A stretch of 64,000 bases of DNA, from positions 34,477,705-34,541,704 of the forward strand of contig NC_031776.1 of the NCBI RefSeq assembly GCF_001522545.3, in the 5' to 3' direction. The notes under the pieces were generated by a model. The model was not told where the DNA came from, ran no database searches, and worked only from the letters and a program-made list of their open reading frames with translations. The DNA comes from Parus major. Its lineage: Eukaryota > Chordata > Aves > Passeriformes > Paridae. This document shows, piece after piece, positions 38,721 to 51,633 of the stretch (position 1 is the stretch's first letter; each line of letters opens with the position of its first letter). A program made the position numbers and the translations under genes.

Positions 38721-39968
38721 AGGACCAGCAGATCAATATTTAATGTGAAGGCTGTTGCAGCCCCTCACATGCATAATTTATCCCTGCTTTTGGGTACAGC
38801 TGGACCGGAGTCAAGCCGTGCTTCCAGACTGCAGGGGGATTTAGAAGTGGGTCCAAGCGTTTCAGACCGTCCTCACCTTCAAAACGAGGGCAATTCCAAA
38901 ACCAGGATCCAACCCTTTCCCTCCCTTCTCCTTTGCCCAACACACAAACAAACTCCTTGGGGAGGTCTTTGAAATTTGTGTCAAATTACACTGACTTTCC
39001 CTTGTTGAGGGCACACAGCAATGTTTGTATAGAACAGAATTAGGGCCCCAGAAAGAATTAAGCATTTCAGAGTTTAATTAAGTGCGCTAACAACACATGA
39101 GCAAAGCCAGTCTCATAAAAGAGAACTTTATTTTGTGAATTGACACAAAATAAAAGCCCCTTGGGATTAAATAAAAAAAAAAAAATCTTAAAAAACCCCA
39201 CATTATGGGGAGTAACCTGGCCACCCTGGCTCATTTCAGTGAGCAAATATCTCAGCTTGGGAGTTTTTTACCCTGACAAATGATTAAATTCCAGAGATAC
39301 GATAGCACGTGATGCCAGCGTAACAAGGTATGAGCAAGAGGGATTTTCTTTTGACTAGTTAGGAAATAAGCTTACTAATTCACAAATTTATTATAAGATT
39401 AGCCTTTAATACCTGATAATCACCTTCGTCAAGGAAAATTTCGTCTCTTCAAAAGGCAAATGAAATTTATAGATGGGTCTTGAGCCAGGCTTGTGGGTGG
39501 TAGACAGCATTCAGGAGAGGTCCAGCCTTTCTCTCAGAGAAAAAGAAACAAAACAGGCATGGCAAAATCTTAGATGCCATAAGATTATTAATCTCTTTGC
39601 AGAAAACAAGTTTGATCTCTGTCAGCTGTCCATTAATTTTGATGGAGGTACTTTTAAGATCTTATGTTTGCACTTCAGCGGGGCTGTTAGAGCTAAATAT
39701 GCAAGTAAAAATGTTTTCCCATAACGTATACAGACAAGTGTTCCCATTTCAAAGGTGATGCTGTCATATAGCTATAAGAACATCAGTATTTGCTAGTCTT
39801 GTTATTATCTTCTTTGCAATAGCCCATCTGGACCTGAACTAAGAAATGCTCCCAATGTGTTAGGCTCATGCAAACATCTGGTGCAAAAAGAGGCCTTTCT
39901 GCTCAAGGACTTTTAGCTCCAACTAATGAAAAAGGCAAAGTGTGGGAGAGAAAAAAGGACAGAGAAGG

Positions 39969-39987
39969 AAAAAAAAAAAAAAAAAAA
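39969..39987. repeat. Poly-A run (19 nt)
   Basis: An uninterrupted A19 closes a purine-rich stretch beginning near 39948. No SINE or LINE body is recognisable to its left, so I call it simple sequence and not a retroposon tail. Confidence 0.88.
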
Positions 39988-40617
39988 GATAACATTTCAC
40001 AGTCCCATAACCTTTTGCTAGCAGATGGAAGTCTGTCTCCTGACTCCTAGCTGAGTCCCAGTGCCAATAAAGGATATTGTGCAAGAGTTGAGCACAAGTT
40101 TATACCCAAGTCACTCATGCAATGATGTTGTGAACAGGTATGAGAGTAGCACAAGCCATGTCCTACACCAGAAGTGGTTGTGAAGACAAATAACAATACA
40201 AATACTCACTGTGCTGCTGTCATTAGCTTTCAGATTCAAAAACTACAGGCTGAGGACAACAAGGACAACACTTTATGCACAGATGCTGAATCTGGAATTA
40301 GATTTTTCTCCCTGGGTACCAGGGAACATAAGAACCATAAGAACATCAGTTCTAATACACTTCTGCAGAAACCAGATGAAGCTAGGACCTGAGAATCAGA
40401 ACTTGTGGAGAGGAGGAGCAAAGTTAACATTGTACCCTGAGATGCAGAATTCCTGAAGTCTCTGCAGATTCAGTATTTGGATCCTTCATCTTTTGATATG
40501 AAGGATCTGAGCATGGCTATCCTTTGCCATAGTGCCTCAGTTTCCCCCAGGTGCTGTGTCTCACATGAATCTCTTGGCTGAGTCCAGGCCAGCAGGAATG
40601 TTCCTGTAGAGCCTCCT

Positions 40618-40812
40618 AGAAATTCTTAGGTTGGAAAACCTCTCTGAGATAATTGAGCCCAACCATTCCCCATCCCTGCCACCACAAGGCCATGTCCCCA
40701 AGTGCCACACCCACATTCCTGTTAAATCCCTTGGAGGGATGGGGACTCCACCACTGCCCTGGACAACCTTTTCGGTGAAGAAATTTTTCCTAATACCCAA
40801 GTTAAACCTATG
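40618..40812 (-). mobile_element. CR1 LINE fragment (minus orientation)
   Basis: The tail is on the left: AGAAATTCTTAGGTTGGAAAA, then TTGAGCCCAACCATTCC. Inward on the reverse strand it shows ACTTGGGGACATGGCC (around 40690-40706), GAGTCCCCATCCCTCC (around 40735-40750), CCAGGGCAGTGGTGG, AAGGTTGTCC, and the well-kept AGGAAAAATTTCTTCACCG block (around 40773-40791). Order and wording match the CR1 subfamily that also gave the 33.9 kb copy. It is about 195 bp, with no coding capacity. Confidence 0.9.
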
Positions 40813-41861
40813 ACTGCAGTTTTTGCTGCAGAAAAGGCTCTCCTTTCAATCCCCTACCTGTCTCCAGCTGCCAATGTTTGCAGAAGTTACAGGAATTTAA
40901 TTATCTTCAGGGCTTCTACCTCTCTATTAAATTGGATTGAAATAAGCCAATGAATTGGCAAATGGTTAAGGAAGAAAAGGTCTGGCAGACAGGACAAGTG
41001 TGAAAGCTTCATTGCTTCAGGAGACTTGCCCAAAAAGAATTGAACCCAGAAAAGTGTGGGATTTTGAAAAGTATAGCAGCATTTGAACTGTAACACAGAT
41101 TGTCTGGTTAGGGAGTGAATGAAGGAGAACAAATAAAGGAATTAAGTAGAGAGGAAAGCAAAGGTCAGAGGTCAGTCCCCTCCTTGGCTAACATGGGGAA
41201 AGAGATTAGAATTTTCCATGATTTGGAATATAGTCTTCTCCAAATTAAAAACCAGTTTCAAAGTCCAAACATTAGACAAATCTTGTTTATTCAATTTATT
41301 AAAGAGGTCTCAGGCTTAGGGTTCCCATTCCTACACTTCTTATGGGTTTCTACACGCTGGAGCAGGACTCAGAGAGTCTTCCCCAGAGCATTTGAGTATG
41401 AAGCACCCAGTGCTGAAGGTCCTTGTGGGGCTGAGACCTGCCTGGGTTCCTCCTGGAGAAGGGACAGACCAAAACCTCTGTAGAAATCCACAGGCTTCAC
41501 TGCCCCAGAGATGGCAGAGGAGCAAACGGCTTCTCTCTTATTTAAAGTGGCAATTTCAAAGCTAAATGTGTTCCTGAGCAAAGACACAGGGCAAGGGGCC
41601 TTTGGAAGTTACTCAACCAAGTTATGGAGCTTCCTGAACTTGAGCCAGGCAAAAATACTAGGATCTGAATCAAAAGGAAATATTTTATAGCTTGAATTCT
41701 TTTTACCTATCAATTTTTCTTTTCTGTTTGGAAATGCTTTTTTCCTCTTGTGGTTGAGATGAAAAGATTAAAGTATGATAATGATGTTGTGGAAGAATCA
41801 TGTTTGGCTGGGTGATGACTGAGCATTTTGGATAGCCTGTTGTTGGCTTTCATGGGTTTGC
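40813..41861. other. Non-coding spacer between two CR1 copies
   Basis: Nothing is recognised here; open frames are at most 122 codons. The two flanking CR1 copies point away from each other (tails outward). Confidence 0.5.
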
Positions 41862-41988
41862 ACATCCCTGGAAGTGCTCGAGGCCAGGCTGGATGGGAGC
41901 AGCCCTGTCCAGTGGAAGGTGTGGCAGGGGATGGGGCTGGAGGGTCTTTAATGTCCCTCCAACCCAAACCATTCTGTGATTCTGTGTG
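41862..41988 (+). mobile_element. CR1 LINE 3' fragment
   Basis: The plus-strand 3' segment reads ACATCCCTGGAAGTGCTCG, AGGCCAGGCTGGATGGGAGC, CAGCCCTGTCCAGTGG, AAGGTGTGGCAGGGGATGGG, GGGTCTTTAATGTCCC, TCCAACCCAAACCATTC, and the tail ATTCTGTGATTCTGTG, a two-unit form of the CR1 terminal octamer microsatellite. About 125 bp survives. The near-consensus wording suggests a relatively young copy. Confidence 0.92.
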
Positions 41989-42018
41989 TAATACCTGCAG
42001 TTCTGCATATAAGTACAT

Positions 42019-42069
42019 CCTCTTTCTCTCTTTTTTTTTTGTGCTATTTTTGTGTGTGTGTGTGTGTGT
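42019..42069. repeat. Polypyrimidine run followed by (TG)9
   Basis: A 22-nt pyrimidine run (42019-42040) is followed by GTGCTATTTT and then nine TG dinucleotides (42051-42068). The TG run is a candidate polymorphic microsatellite. It lies about 60 bp downstream of a CR1 tail. Confidence 0.9.
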
Positions 42070-45000
42070 AAATATTTGCAATGGAATTGATAAACTAAAG
42101 GAGAATCCCACTGCCCATAGGCAGGAAAGAATTGCTGGATCAAAGACTGGCAGCCAAGGTGAGAGCTGATTTCCCAACACACCAGTTTTAACACTCAGAA
42201 AGTTTAACACTTAATAGAGGTATTTTAGTTTAAATTTTTACTTTTCCCATGCTGGGTACTTCCATCCCTCTTCCATGTGTGAGGCTGGGATAAGCAGGAT
42301 TTTGGGGAGGGCTGATGCCCTCACCTCCCACTCTCTGACTGAGAGCTGCAGCTCCACAACACTTTTCCTGCTGCCCACAGGTTGTAGCAAGTGTTCAGTC
42401 ACACCAGCCCTCTGTGAGATTGTACCTGCATTATTTATTAACCAACAGACTTAACTCCATCCTTTTTTCCAAGCCAGCTTTAGTGACTGTGCATTCAGGG
42501 TCAGTTCCCTCACCCCTCTGCACGCTGTGGAGGGTGAGGAGAGGCAGGGATTTTCCATACCTGTCCCTTGGCTGGCTCTCAGCACACTTCCCTTTCAGAT
42601 TTGGGGTTTTACATGGATCCTTAGGTATTTGTGAGGTAAATTGAAGTATTCCTTGCAAAGAGGGAGGTGAACTTGTGTGGAGCACCAAAGCAGGTGGGCT
42701 GATCTGAGCAGAGGGGTGCTCCCACACAACTGGTCATTCAGAATTAGGGCACATCATGCTGCAGTTTTGATATATTAAAACAACTAAATGAGGAAAGCAG
42801 CACAGAAAACTGCAAGGCAAGCTTGCAAAACAGTCTGTATACTCTGACAGTGGAGGTAATTCTCTTTTTAATAATTCCAATAACAATTACTAATAATTAG
42901 CTGATCTAATTTAGATTTACATTTTGTCTTTTCAAAGCTATCCTATTACATATAGTTGAGAAACCTTGCCCTTAAAAAATGATATTATCCTGACAGCCTG
43001 GGACTGCTGTTGGAGAAAAGATTTTGCCTGAAAGCGTTTCAGGAAGTTACAAAACTCCTTTACATGGCCTGTTGGATCTGTGTATGATTTCCAACATTAC
43101 ACAAAATAAATACCAGGAGACTGGTGTGGTTTATACAAGAGTTTATAGAGAAAAAAATCCACCCACCAGCTCCCTTGCTGAGGATTACAACCAGGTCCCT
43201 GCTGCCAAGTTCTCTGTTTAGGTAAAGCATGAGAAAATCTACCATTTTTTTAGAGTCACAAAAGGGGTGCTACAGGGGGGCAGTGAGAAGTTGACAGCTC
43301 TCACTGCTTAAAAGGCAGCTGTTCCTTCTCAGGTACTATTATTAATAAACCCTAAGGTAATGTTTGCTCTGAAATATGTCTAATTGAAATAATTTACCCT
43401 AACCCTTAGAGAATTATGAAACTGTTTTCATCATGTTCACACACAGCAAAATAATTATGAGATGCCATATGGAAAAGACATCATGTGGTATATGTATTTC
43501 TGAATGTATACTTTTTGAAATGGTTCCCACAGATAAATCATACAGCTAATTTACAAAGAGGAGGTGGATAGTAGTTCTTAAGTATGCAGTTTAAGTTTAA
43601 AATGGTTTCAGGCTGGGTAAATTTACAGTGGTGATGACATGCAGTAATTGCACTGATCACAGGATGTATATCACAGAAGATGTCGATAATGCCATTAAGT
43701 CACACTGCACAAAATGGAGCAAGAATATTCTGCTGGTGACTTTCTGCTGTTGCCATAAACCACCCCCCAAAGCCTCTGCAGGCCCTGTGTGGTCCTGAGC
43801 TCGTTTTGTAGCTGGAATGTACCTGACCAGAGCACTGGAAATGGGTCTCTGTCCTCTGTGAGTCTCTGAGATGTTCCTTGTCTACACTTTAGAAAGCTCT
43901 AAGCAAAGGGAAGAATCTCCTTAATATATAAATTAATACACTTGAATACAGAAAATTATTTTGAATGAAGTTTTCAAGATGATATCTGTTAAAATATCCT
44001 TTCTGTCCATCCCTTGAAGGTTTCCCAGAGGGTTTTATTCCTGATCTCTATTTACCTGCATTATCTTGTGTTTGGAGGATACATCCCTGAGGTTTTGTAT
44101 GCAGGTTGGATTATGTAGAGACATTCACAGGTTTGGTAGCAGGAGAATTCTGCAGGGCACTTCTTGGTCTTTTTCCAGGAGTAGTTGTGGTGGCTGATGA
44201 GACATCTGAGGTTCTCTTCCTGGTGGTTAGGAAGTTTTGAAGGTGCTTTTTGAATAAGGAACTCTTATTAACATTTCTAGAAATCTGGCTGGAGATCAGG
44301 CTGTCTTGTCAGACTTCTGGTAGTTCTTGGTTCCAGATGGATGGAAGTAAAATCAGAGAATATGTCATTGCACCCTCGCTGTTTCATGTCCCAGGAAACC
44401 AGCAAGGGACAACGACACAAAGCTCTTTCATTCTGTCCACTCCACTCTCTTTATCTTTAAGGATCCTTAAAATTAAAAAGGATAATTTCAAACTCGAGCA
44501 CTTCACATTCGCCTGTGTCTGAATTAGCTCACCAATCGCTCCTGCAATTATTTCTGCAGTGATTAGTGAAATATTTGAAAGATGTGGAGTACACAAACTA
44601 ATTCACCCTCAGCTCTATTTTGCGAGAACCATAGGCACGCACAGCAGCTGCGATGTTTATCCCCCAGTAATGACATCATTACCCTGCATTACTGCTCTAG
44701 GTAGTGTATTTGTCAACAGCCAGGAACTGATGAGCACAAGGAAAATATTTACCCAACTTCTGTGCTGTGGCATTACCCCAGTAATGCCATTTCAGGAAGA
44801 TCACACTGCACTCCCGAGCTTCGTGCTGCAGAAACCAAAAAAGCTTTGACATTTCCGTGCGTGTAACACCAGTCTTCAAATAACCACCTTTTAGAGACAG
44901 TAATTACAGTAATTCTGGTTTCAAGGGACAAATAAAAAATAAAAAAGAAAGGGAAAAGCGATATTCCCCACAAATATCAAAAGGTGGGAGCTTTCCAATA

Positions 45001-45850
45001 CCCTCCCTGTGCGTGGAGCGCTGGGGACATCCATATTTGATGTCTCCCTAATCTTCCCAGGAGTAGCTACATAAGCCAATATTTACTCTCTCTGTCTGTA
45101 CAGATACAGTATCTGAATGCTGCTGCATTAATGTGTGAGTATTTAAACTGAGCTTTTCCATCTCTTCCCTGGGAGCTGCCTGCACAGGAGAGGTCTCGCC
45201 TGGCTCCTTCCCCCTCTCTGTCATCCCCGCTCTTGGATGAGAAATGTGAGGCTCTTTCTCCATTTCTAACGTTGCACAGACGAAAAGGCAAGTTCCCCTT
45301 TTAGCAGCTTCCAGTCATTTGTTTTTATGCTCACTGAAGGTGTATCACAGTTGGTGTTATTGCAGTGCCCTAAACCAAAAGTCACATTTCTTTTTTTCCC
45401 GGTGAGTTACAGTAGATTATTATTTCACTGCAGTACCTGAAAGCATGAAATAGAGATTTATGATACTCTTGTGTTTTCCACTTCAATTCATGCAATGTGG
45501 GGAAGGTAAAGTGTCTCTAGCTGCACAGTATCCCTTTTTTTTCTCTTTGGAGCAGTGTGTGCTGTGTGATTAGAGGAAAGTGAGAAGGTCACTGACCAAA
45601 CTTTATCTTCCACACAGTTTCCCACAGAATGTATTCCTCCTAGGGAACATTTTCTCAGCTCAGGTTATTTCCAGAAATGTTCTCAAACCATAAGAGCAGT
45701 CCTTGCAGTAAAACATTTCATTCCCACTTTTTATCCTTTATCTAGCAGCGCAGTGTTGACAGCATTTATGTTTCTTCTATTGACTGGGCCAAGAACAACA
45801 GGATTAATGAGGTTGTCTCTTCATGAGTGCATTATGTTTTTTTCCTCTGA

Positions 45851-46042
<192 letters not shown>

Positions 46043-48677
46043 TAAGGGCTTTCCCAAGCATTGAGGTTCTGATGATAAATCTTGCATGGCTGCCTAAGGA
46101 CTATCGTGTTACAGGAGCTGTTCAGGAGACGGGTGGACATTGCCCTGCTGGTTCAATTATTTATTAATATTTCCAAAGTATTGCATGTGTTTAGACTGGA
46201 CAAGGAGGGGAAGGAGGAGCCACTGGATTCACAGCCTTCCTCAGAACGTTCTTGTGCTTTATCTTGCCTATTCCTGATTGTTTTTGACACTGGGTAGCTG
46301 GAACGCAATCAAGATCAGATCACTGCTAAGTGCAGCAGGACAGGGAACGTGAGGAATTTTCCCAAGGATGGGAGCACAAATATCTTTAAACACAACAAAT
46401 AGCTTTGCACATATGACATCTTTTAGCCAAGCTCCTCAAAATACATCAATTAGATAAGCTAAACATAATTAAATTTTTGCATAAGATCATTAGGGGTGGC
46501 TTATTCCCATTTTTCATCTGGGAAAATGGAGGGACAGGGAGCTGGAAAAACTCCCACCCCAGAAATTTATCTAAAACAGCCCAAAATTTATCTATATAGG
46601 CAGGTCTCAAGGCTGCTAATTTCCCTTTTAAGTTCTTTATTTGCCCTTTTGGTGGGAAAAGAGGCAGCACAAATTTGTGCATTCACATTTTGCATCTTAG
46701 AGGGCAGAAAACCTCTTTATAGAGGTAAAAGAAATTTGGTGTCAGTCCTTTAATCTCTTCTTTCCAGCACGTGGTGAATGATAGAGAAATCTGCCTTCTA
46801 TTTTGGAAGGGGAGAAGTAGAAGAGGTTCTATGGATGTGTACCCAGAGAGTTGTGTATGTGTATAAAAAATACAAAAAAATATGAAAATCTATAGATATA
46901 GAAATGTATTAATCTTGAAATATAACCTAAAAATGACTATAAAAAGAAGTGGAAACAGGAATGTTTGCAAACACTCGCAGAATATGTTTCCCAAAGGTGT
47001 GTAGTGCTGCTGCAAATAAGAAAACCCTTTGCCAAGTAGGAAAAACAGCCCTTACCTTCTGACTGATGGGAAAATACATTGTCCAGGGAACTTGCTGAGC
47101 ACTCCAGTGCTGGCTTTACTTCGTGTCCAGGGTGTAGAGGGCCAGGACTCCGGGCTGGGATCCAGGAGGGCCAGAGCTCAAGCACTGCTCTCAGGCTTTA
47201 AGCAAACTCGAGATCTCTGTGTGTGGATTCAGGTCATGCTGGGACTGTGAGATCGAGCTGAACCAGACATGTGGACACAGCCAAATTCATCCATGTCAAG
47301 CCCAGGAAGGGACTAGAAACAAATATTCCTGACTGCTTTAATGATTTAAATAATCCCATGTATTAAGGACAGGCTGCTTTGCCAGGGTTTAGGCTGAAAA
47401 AAGTGATCAGAGAAGCTAAGAAATTTCTAAGCAACTCTTCAGAGTAATATTTCATGAGATCTTGAAATATTTGCTCCTAAGAATAATACTTATGTAGTTA
47501 AAAAAAGAAATTCACCTGTGCATTGTCCTCACAGGAGGGAGTTTCTCCTTTTCAAGCATGATTATATTACTTGTCTTAAATTTGGGGGCCCTGAGCTTTG
47601 AGTGTTTGAGTTTGATACTTGAACTCTTCTGTGTTTCATTTAGGATTTCTTGTTTAGCTGCACTTAAATAACCAAAGGGAGCATTTCATGAATCCACATT
47701 TCTCAGTATTTAGGGAAGTTGAACATAACTGTGATTTTTATGAAATTCTTATGTTCTACATTTTTTTTTTCTTATAATAATATATGCACAGGCCTAAATC
47801 TGCTGATTGTCACTGTTGTTTAACAAGAGTAAAGTGGGTAAAAGCTAAAAAACCTGCAGTTTGCTTTCTCCTCCCTTAAGCAGACAAGCTCCCTGTCATA
47901 CACTACTAAAAAATTCTCATAAAGCCCCAAATGAAAAGAATTTTTGGGTTGTAACCCTCAAGACTTTGAGATTTTTTAAATCCTGACACTTAAGGATTAA
48001 AAAAAAAACCACCCACGTATCTATCGGGGAACGGTGAATACATATTTGTGTAGTTTGCCTTATTTGCATTTGTTGGTAATTAATTAAAAAACATGAGTTT
48101 AATTAAACTTGGAGTTAGGGGATTCATTAAAATAAAAACAAAAAGCATTTCAGTTAAAAATGTAAAATAACGTGTTGGGCTGAGTTTGCTGCTGCAGCTT
48201 AAGGATTTGCAGGGAAATGCCGGCAGTAGGAAAACTTGAGGGACTATCACACTGCACAGAGTTAGAGAAGAGTTACTGAACAAAGAGAGTCTTTGTCAGC
48301 AGATAAATTTCACCTTGTAGATACTCAAATCAGAATAACAATGTTTGCCCTCGGTTTCTTTCTGGGCTGAGTCTGTGGCTATGAAAGAATGACAACGATG
48401 GAAGCCCAAAGGAAAGGTTTGAAGCATAACTGGAAGGAAGGTTATTAAAATAAGAGCTAGAGGGAAAAAAATAAATATTAAAAAGCTTAAAGGGAAGAGG
48501 TATAACTCATCAAAAACTCAAGACTAAATTACATCTACCTGTTAATATTAGCAGAAGTTATTTCTCTTTTCAATGTCTCAGTCACAACTCGTTGCTTTAG
48601 ATTCTTTTCCTTTGAGAACCATGGAAAGGGCTTTACTTCTAAAAAAGACCATGTTAGAATGTTGAAAACAAAAACTG

Positions 48678-48693
48678 AAAAAAAAAAAAAAAT
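48678..48693. repeat. Poly-A run (16 nt)
   Basis: Uninterrupted A16, simple repeat, with no element recognised beside it. Confidence 0.9.
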
Positions 48694-50278
48694 ACCTCAG
48701 TTGAGAATAAAATGCTTATTTTTCTTTGCTGTCTTTGATTTTGCCCCTCTTGCAGGACCAGGTTAATCCCTTCAGCAGAAAAGTATAAACAGCAGAAATC
48801 TTGAAGTTTTTGTAGTTTGTGTCATGAAAATTGTCACCTAGAACAAAAGTGAGATGTTTTTACCCTCTCAGACTGGCGGGGTTCAATGAAGATCTCCTGA
48901 AGCAGTCACCCAGGTGGGATTTTTGCCTACAAGGACCTGCACAAGCTGCTGGCTCCAGAGGCTTTGGACAGACACAGATGGAAATATCACTGCCACCTCT
49001 CCTGGGGTGGGGGAGCTGGTGAAAAATCACTGACTTTCATCAAACTGCCTCAAAAATCAAGAATTTCTACTTTATTCTTCCCCTGAAGTATTTAATTTGG
49101 GGAGGAAACAATTATAAAAACAGAATAGAACACTCCCTAAAAAATTCCAAGTTACATTATATAGACTCATTTTCCTCTGAAATTAATTTAAAACACCTCA
49201 GCAACAAATATGAAGTGCATACCAAAAAAAAATATTAAAAAATAATCTCAATTAACATGCCCCAAGGCACATCATCATGGGTTGGCATTCCCCTGCAGGA
49301 TGCTGGAGGACAACTTTGGCGTGCAAAGGAGCAGGTTTAAGAGAAAAAAAAAACCCACAAAAAACCCACAACAAGAGAAGTATTTTGCTTCTCTTTGAGA
49401 TGAGAAACCATCTGTGGGTGCCCATTTCCTGCAGGGCTCATCCAACTTTAGCAAAACACCTGCACCCGCCAGGGAAGGTGGCCCTGGCAGGCAGCAGATG
49501 CTCCACAGCTGAAGCCTTTCAAAGGAGACACCTTTAGAGCTCCTGCCCTTATGGGATAACTGAATCATCCATAAATAGTCTTTAAAGGCAGCATTGTCTG
49601 CCTGAAAAAAACCCCCAAAAAAACCTAAAGGAAAATGAAGTAGGGGTTTTGTGTGTGGGTAAAGTAAATACGGTTGGAAATACATGACTTGTTAAAAGCT
49701 TTTTGAGGACCCCACACTCACGAAATCTTTTAGGTCATGTGTTTGCTTTCTGAAACATTTGGTAAGTAATAAGTGCCAAGGGACTATATGCACTCCATCT
49801 GGAATTAGCAGATTCCTCTTTGTTCAATTGTTCCTAAATTTGGAACCAGCCGACTTGCTTAAAAGTATTTTGATTTGCTTTTAAATAAATATGGGAGATA
49901 AACATAGCCCAGGACCAGGAAAGGTACGTTATTAGTCCTCTCCCTCTCTCCACACTACTCTTAAAGGGCCAATTCTGATGTTTGCTGCTGGTTTATGGTA
50001 ACAATTTGTTTGGAGTGGTCCATCATTTCTCTTCCCCTTTTTATAAATAGTATCAAAGAAATCAGAGCTGGAGAAAGAACTATTAGATCACTGAATCCAC
50101 TCTGCTGCCAACAGAGTCCTGTTCCTTACAGAGTATTTTTTCCATTTCTTTCTCCAGGTTAAACTTGGAATTGAGTTTAGAGCCTGCAGGTCTAAGGAGA
50201 GGTACAAGAGTGAGTGGCGATTTCCCTCTTTCCTCCTTTCCTAACAAGAAAAATACCTCATTTTCATCTCCACCACCC

Positions 50279-50339
50279 CTACAAGGATCTTTTGATATGG
50301 TGTTTCTACAAGGAAACACCGTATCAAAAGATCAAGTAG
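50279..50339 (+). repeat. Near-perfect inverted repeat (hairpin), 20-bp arms
   Basis: The left arm is 50286-50305 and the right arm 50314-50333. The arms are reverse-complementary at 19 of 20 positions, and the exception (50298 T with 50321 G) would be a G-U wobble in a plus-strand transcript. C50306/G50313 and T50307/G50312 could extend the stem, leaving a 4-nt loop. Outside the arms, after a small asymmetric internal loop, four more pairs (50279-50282 with 50336-50339) are possible. A direct repeat CTACAAGGA sits at 50279-50287 and again at 50306-50314. Either a template-switch mutation or a small hairpin RNA precursor could explain it; the sequence does not decide. Confidence 0.9.
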
Positions 50340-51633
50340 ATGCTTGCTCCTTGCAGGTGTTGTAGATTACTACCTCATCCCTGTAAAACTTTAATTTTTG
50401 CTTGGGGAAAGCAGAAAAGGAAGAGAAAAGCAGCACTTCTCTTATCTTCCCTTATGTCCTATAACACGTAAGAGTCTGAGACCAGAACACCTGCCTGTCC
50501 TGTAAGTGTTTGAAAAGAAACTGCATTTCCTTTAGGGCCTTTAAAACTTTTCTAGACACAAGTCTTTGCAAACATGCTTGAGAAAACACTTTAAAGAATA
50601 GAAAAAGCAAACTTGAATCCCCAAAATTGCACAGAATTCACGATACAGAATCAAGCTGGAGGAAAGAATTGACCCCGAAAATGTTTTCAATGAAAAGCTT
50701 GTAAAACAGGGCTCAGGAAGGTTGTCCAGCGTTGTTACATTTGGCGTGTGAATAATTATTAAGAGGTGCAGATCTGTAGATTTGGGATCCCAGCCTAAGA
50801 TGTTCAGCCTGTGTGTGTTGGTCTGCTTCCATGGGCTGGAATGGAGCAATGCCTCCCTACTCCAGCCCAGGATGGATGATCCCTCTCTCCACTGGCTCTG
50901 GAGGAGGCTTAGGGAGACTCTCCTTCCTAAGCCAGAGCTGGCCTTCCTGAGCTGTGTTTTACCAAGCATTACACAGCAGGATCAAGGTCTTTATCTAGTT
51001 CACGGCTGCTCAGAATTTCTTTTCATCCAGCGTTTATTCAGAATATAAGCAAACATTTTATTTCTGCTTCAAGCTTTCCTAGGACTGCATGCAGCGCAGT
51101 GCAAGATACAGATTTCCCCATCTCTACAAGGCCTTTTTATTTGGTCTAGATACACATCTGTAAGTATTTTACCCTCTCATATATTCATATATACTGTAAG
51201 TCAAAGGAGCTTAAGTTTTCACTTCTTGCATTGCATTGCAATCACTCTGTTTCATGGGGTGCTTCCGATGTGTTACATCTCAGCAGCCTCAGGCCTTCTC
51301 TGAGTCACTGTTCTGACCTTCCCAGCAAGCAGGAACTGAAACTACAGCGAAAGATTCGTGTGGGATACTCAAAACCTAACCATAATCTCTTCTACCTCTT
51401 TTCCTGTTCCAGTCAATCCTTGTTTTGAGGATCAAATCTGTATTTCCTGCGTGCTTGAGGAAAGTCTGTCAGCGTGATGAGGCATCAGCATCACTCAGCA
51501 GGACCTGTTGAGGAGCCAGTGATGGCTTGGCCCATCACAGCACTGATTTATCCTTTTTTGATCTAATCCTGTGAGTATGAGCTCAGGAGCTGTGCCAAAA
51601 CTTTGTGGAGACTCTGTTGTGTGCATACACCTT

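Larger units (their letters stand above)
34086..40617. other. Non-coding DNA with possible regulatory islands
   Basis: No gene or interspersed repeat is recognised across 6.5 kb; open frames are at most 114 codons. The stretch contains A-rich runs at 36765-36790, 37240-37265, 39170-39185 and 39969-39987. There are two CpG-dense spots (about 36617-36642 and 38612-38720), and AT-rich unique sequence at 35690-36180 and 39060-39470 has the look of conserved non-coding DNA. Confidence 0.5.

Noticed and set aside
50895..50938. Nested inverted repeat GGCTTAGG/CCTAAGCC with GCTCTGG/CCAGAGC
   Set aside because: Arms of 7-8 bp with loops near 12 nt are expected several times in 64 kb by chance.
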